Below are positions 45,635-48,399 of a stretch of 48,399 nt of DNA, piece after piece. The position numbers were made by a program, and so were the translations under genes. The stretch lies in NCBI GenBank assembly GCA_903927965.1, contig CAIYPA010000069.1, positions 1 through 48,399 of the forward strand. The letters run 5' to 3'. The notes beneath the pieces were generated by a model. That model searched no databases and was not told the DNA's origin. It saw nothing but the letters and a program-made list of their open reading frames with translations. The first letter of the stretch is position 1. Every line of letters begins with the position of its first letter. The DNA is from an uncultured Bacteroidia bacterium. Its GTDB lineage: Bacteria > Bacteroidota > Bacteroidia > Bacteroidales > Prolixibacteraceae.

Positions 45635-45970
45635 CTATTTTGCACTGTAATAAATTTTCATGATATTCCTTGCCTTTTCAATTTCATGTTTGGGTACTTT
45701 CCAATCTTTCTTTACAAACCCATGGGTACAAACTACAATTTTGGGAATCGTTGAATTCTTATCCCAAAACGAAAGAAGTCTTATATGATGCCCTTTGTAT
45801 AAAGTCCTGAACTCCCAAATCTCATCTGACAATTTCTTAAATAATTCAGAATCATTAACCATACGAGATTTCCATATGTTGTAAAAGACTTTTTCACGAG
45901 TTTTTTCATCTAATGAATCTAAAAACTCAGTGATTCCGTCCAATAGTTCAACATCAAATCTGAAATTCAT
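45635..45970 (-). CDS. higB: RelE/HigB-like toxin (Gp49 family)
   Basis: A 111-residue protein of the phage-derived Gp49-like/HigB branch of the RelE superfamily. IWEFRTLYKGHHIRLLSFWD and IVVCTHGFVKKDWKVPKHEI are the family's core strand and basic end. RelE-type toxins cleave mRNA on the ribosome. It is encoded first, 7 bases ahead of the antitoxin. A TATCTTTG box lies 14 bases before its ATG. Confidence 0.9.
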   Translation of the reverse strand: MNFRFDVELLDGITEFLDSLDEKTREKVFYNIWKSRMVNDSELFKKLSDEIWEFRTLYKGHHIRLLSFWDKNSTIPKIVVCTHGFVKKDWKVPKHEIEKARNIMKIYYSAK

Positions 45971-45983
45971 ATTTTAGTTTTTA

Positions 45984-45991
45984 CAAAGATA
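45984..45991 (-). promoter_or_regulatory. -7 box for the higBA-like pair
   Basis: On the minus strand TATCTTTG (TAnnTTTG) ends 13 bases before the toxin ATG; the short leader resembles that of the HEPN operon. Confidence 0.5.
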
Positions 45992-46074
45992 ATCATTATA
46001 TCCTTATAGGGAAACTTTTCGGCAATGTTTTTATGGTTGCACACACGCAGGAAGCGACACCATGGCTCGTTTCA

Positions 46075-46959
46075 TTAGTCATTTTCTTCATAGTAATAGG
46101 AATAATCAATCCCTTTCATAAACATTTCGCGGTCGGCTATTTTGGTCGTAAGCGATTTTTCCAAAAGTGAATTTAGAAAACTATTATTGATTGGACTTAA
46201 CATCATTGCGTGCATGTAATCTTGTTTGCCTATTTTACTCCAATCTACACATTTTTTGAGGCGTTTTTTTAAGATCAAGTCCAACCATATCCGGGCACTT
46301 CTGCCATTGCCTTCCATAAAAGGGTGTGCAATGTTCATTTCAACATATTTGTTTACGATTTCATCAAATGTAGTTTCGGGCATTGCTTCTATTTGCATTA
46401 ATGTGCCGCCCAAAAAGCGCGATACGGCAAATTGAAAACCACCTTTTGAAATATTTTTTTGTCTGATTTGTCCCGCGAAATCATACAATCCGCCAAATAA
46501 ATAGGCGTGAATTTGTTGCAAACCTTTGGTTGTACCGACTTCTAAGCTGTTGATAAAAGAACTTTCAAACAAGACATAGGCTTTTGTTTTGCTTTTACCG
46601 TCGATGCTTTCATCGCTGAAGGTAAACCAATCGATAAATCGGTTTGCCTTTTTGCCCGGAAACTCTTTGCCCAATTTTACAATACCATTGTAATCAAGCA
46701 TATCTGCTAAACGCTTTTTGCCGTCAGGAGCAAGAAATTTCAACTGGGTAGTAGCACTAACCACTTGACTGTTCTCTTTTTTTAATTTGGCTTTCAAATA
46801 TTTCCAATAGTTGCGGGTTTTGGTGTAGTCGTCCTGGTCGGTCAATACGGCAACAATATCCAAAACACTAAACCACCATTTGGCGTTTTGCTCGTCCCAA
46901 ACTGCCCGCACTTCGCGGTCGTCAAAAAAACGGATGGATATTTTTAGTTTACTCATCAT
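46075..46959 (-). CDS. Fic-domain protein with N-terminal BRO-N-like domain
   Basis: A 294-residue fusion. Residues 1-110 ([52 protein letters not shown]) resemble the BRO-N/DinD-like DNA-associated domain. The Fic core follows, with the complete motif HPFMEGNGR (212-220); His212 is the catalytic base. Fic enzymes mostly add AMP to hydroxyl side chains of target proteins. The C-terminus [12 protein letters not shown] is typical of this fusion type, which is widespread. Two ATGs adjoin at 46959. Another Fic gene lies 54 bases upstream on the same strand. Confidence 0.9.
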   Translation of the reverse strand: MMSKLKISIRFFDDREVRAVWDEQNAKWWFSVLDIVAVLTDQDDYTKTRNYWKYLKAKLKKENSQVVSATTQLKFLAPDGKKRLADMLDYNGIVKLGKEFPGKKANRFIDWFTFSDESIDGKSKTKAYVLFESSFINSLEVGTTKGLQQIHAYLFGGLYDFAGQIRQKNISKGGFQFAVSRFLGGTLMQIEAMPETTFDEIVNKYVEMNIAHPFMEGNGRSARIWLDLILKKRLKKCVDWSKIGKQDYMHAMMLSPINNSFLNSLLEKSLTTKIADREMFMKGIDYSYYYEEND

Positions 46960-46998
46960 TTGAATGTTACCTATACTGTCACTTTAAAATTAGCTTTC

Positions 46999-47006
46999 CA
47001 AAGGTA
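46999..47006 (-). promoter_or_regulatory. -7 box for the BRO-N/Fic gene
   Basis: TACCTTTG (TAnnTTTG) on the minus strand, 40 bases before the ATG, in the short gap between the two Fic genes; it suggests independent transcription. Confidence 0.45.
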
Positions 47007-47013
47007 TGACAAT

Positions 47014-48078
47014 TTATATCTTGTACTCAATAATTTTCCAATAGCCTGTCTTGTCGCTTCCTATACGTTCTATTGTTCCCTTCTCTTTAAGTTCTTTTAT
47101 CTTCCGTTTTGCAGTCCTTAAACTTATATTCAATCGTTCACCAATTTCGACAGCAGTTATTTTATTATTTTGCTTTATCAAATAAAATACATTGTCATTT
47201 ACAGTGCCATTTACAGTGTCATTTTGCATTTTTACAGTGTCATTTACAGTGTCATTTACTGGAGAAACATAATGAACATGCATTTCACGGTTTTTTAGCA
47301 AATGATTTTCTTGCTGGAGTAGGTTTAAAAGAAAACTGGTAAGATATTTATCGGTTTTGTGAACGCCTTTTGACAAATCTTCGTAATTGGCTCGCACAAG
47401 TGCATTGCGGAAATACCACGAATGTTCTGCAAACGAATCATTATTTACCTCTTTATAACCAAGTTTGCGAAGATATTTTATTAAAAAAATTGCCGTTGTC
47501 CTTGTGTTTCCTTCTCCAAAAATGTGAATTTGCCACAAGTAGGAAATAAACCGTGTAATATGTTCAATAATCTCTTGCTGGCTTAAACCTCTGTAACTAA
47601 ATGTCTTTTCTTGCTGAAAATCATACTCTAAAGTGGCTTTCAAACTTTCGGCACTGGCATACAAAACCGTTTCGCCATTTAAAACCCATTCTTGTTTTGT
47701 GATGTTGTAATTGCGGATTTTTCCTGCGTGACTGTAAATTCCCTGAAACAACCTTCGATGAATAGTAAGATATTCGGCTGGCGAAAAGGTGAATGTTTTT
47801 TCGCTCAAAATTTCTGTAATACGGGCAGAAACTTTGTCGGCTTCTTCGGTGCGGTTTTCGTCATTTTTTATTGGGTGCTGTTTGTAATAACTGTCTATTC
47901 GCTGTTTGACCTCTTCAATGGTAATGTCGCCTTCAATGTTTTGTCTGGCAGTTTCAATGAGATAGTCAGACGGTTTTAGCCCGTCCACTTTTTGCAGGCC
48001 AATAGCAGTTTTCCAATCTTTTGCTTTTTCTGCTTTGTTTGGCTCACCCTGTCGTATGTACTCTTCAAAATTATCCAT
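47014..48078 (-). CDS. Fic-domain protein with VbhA-like N-terminus and winged-helix C-terminus
   Basis: A 354-residue protein. Residues 33-70 (YLIETARQNIEGDITIEEVK) resemble the VbhA-type antitoxin helix fused to Fic toxins. The Fic core carries HIFGEGNTR (185-193), a complete HxFx(D/E)GNxR active site with His185. Residues about 270-288 form an NDTV repeat linker (VNDTVNDTVKMQNDTVNGTV). The C-terminal 70 residues are a winged-helix domain (NKITAVEIGERLNISLRTAK). Self-inhibited AMP transfer combined with DNA binding suggests that the enzyme also controls transcription, possibly of its own cluster (inference). Confidence 0.87.
   Translation of the reverse strand: MDNFEEYIRQGEPNKAEKAKDWKTAIGLQKVDGLKPSDYLIETARQNIEGDITIEEVKQRIDSYYKQHPIKNDENRTEEADKVSARITEILSEKTFTFSPAEYLTIHRRLFQGIYSHAGKIRNYNITKQEWVLNGETVLYASAESLKATLEYDFQQEKTFSYRGLSQQEIIEHITRFISYLWQIHIFGEGNTRTTAIFLIKYLRKLGYKEVNNDSFAEHSWYFRNALVRANYEDLSKGVHKTDKYLTSFLLNLLQQENHLLKNREMHVHYVSPVNDTVNDTVKMQNDTVNGTVNDNVFYLIKQNNKITAVEIGERLNISLRTAKRKIKELKEKGTIERIGSDKTGYWKIIEYKI
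47192..47259 (-). repeat. 12-base in-frame repeats coding the NDTV linker
   Basis: About five copies of the 12-base word CATTTACAGTGT (plus-strand reading), partly interrupted, lie inside the Fic gene. Because the unit is a multiple of three, gain or loss would change linker length without shifting the frame. Confidence 0.85.
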
Positions 48079-48365
48079 TGTCTGAACTATCTTTTACTTT
48101 TCAATTTTTGTCTGTCGTTTCTGTTTCCTTCAACTGACGACAACATAGGAAGCTACAAGTTGGAGCGGACTAGGGGCGATTTCCTGTCAAGCCGAAAAGC
48201 AGCTTGAGCGGAAAGATACACACCGAAAACCACCGCTGCCGAATTTGCGGATAGATGATGTTGAACTAAATCCCTTTCGGGATAGCTTTTTCCAACATTC
48301 CCAAAAATAATCAAAAACTGATTAATAGATCTTTGAGGCATTATTTATTTAAAATTTATTGTCGT

Positions 48366-48399
48366 ATGAGAAAACGTATTGAACCAACGATTGTTGAAC
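48366..48399 (+). CDS. Possible start of a gene cut by the window edge
   Basis: An ATG at 48366 opens MRKRIEPTIVE before the sequence ends. Eleven residues are too few to name. The gap 48079-48365 shows no convincing gene. Confidence 0.2.
   Translation, partial: MRKRIEPTIVE

Noticed and set aside
48153-48341. Minus-strand 62-codon open frame near the right edge
   Set aside because: No promoter, no recognisable motif, and composition typical of non-coding sequence.

Overview
The window looks like a chromosomal segment of a Bacteroidota bacterium, probably a marine- or gut-type polysaccharide degrader near Marinilabiliales/Prolixibacteraceae; that rank is inferred. The evidence is TAnnTTTG promoters with little Shine-Dalgarno sequence, a tmRNA whose tag reads GENNFALAA, an outer-membrane receptor with an N-terminal carboxypeptidase-regulatory-like domain, a LytS/LytTR pair, and secreted fucosidase, sulfatase and heparinase-like enzymes. 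Start codons given here were moved from the longest reading frame to the ATG supported by overlaps, promoters or family starts.

1-18.9 kb, metabolism and glycan use: a BNR-type lipoprotein (cut by the window edge) and a heparinase II/III-like lyase on the minus strand; aspartate kinase; IMP dehydrogenase; a TonB-receptor-like protein followed by a LytS-type kinase and a LytTR regulator; a flavodoxin-fold quinone reductase; a small membrane protein; an orphan VapB-like antitoxin; a decayed restriction-modification pair; then a GH29 fucosidase, a second TIM-barrel hydrolase and a Tat-exported Gfo/Idh/MocA oxidoreductase. CstA follows at 19.0-20.8 kb.

20.8-35.2 kb, a defence-like island, all on the plus strand: a DNA methyltransferase with a probable PD-(D/E)XK endonuclease; an SPFH (flotillin-like) protein, a ClpP-fold SDH-class protease and a secreted beta-lactamase-fold hydrolase in one tight operon; an ICMT-like methyltransferase; and a six-gene run of HEPN, MNT nucleotidyltransferase and four genes with the architecture of a Wadjet (JetABCD/MksFEBG) anti-plasmid condensin. 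The HEPN-MNT pair lies only 4 bases before jetA, which is the most interesting observation here.

35.2-45.3 kb: unusual tandem palindromic and helically phased repeats, a formylglycine-type sulfatase, ribulose-phosphate epimerase, tmRNA, small conserved genes (DUF1801, DUF3795, DUF550-like, cupin, DJ-1/PfpI, AlkD), then a minus-strand block of EFR1-type flavodoxin-ferredoxin, a DUF6544-like protein, a beta-barrel protein and a Crp-type regulator.

45.3-48.4 kb: a stress/toxin cluster on the minus strand with a HigB-HigA-like pair, a BRO-N/Fic fusion and a Fic protein joined by an NDTV repeat linker to a winged-helix domain. Intergenic regions carry at least six families of short repeats. All names come from recognising motifs by eye; no database search was run.
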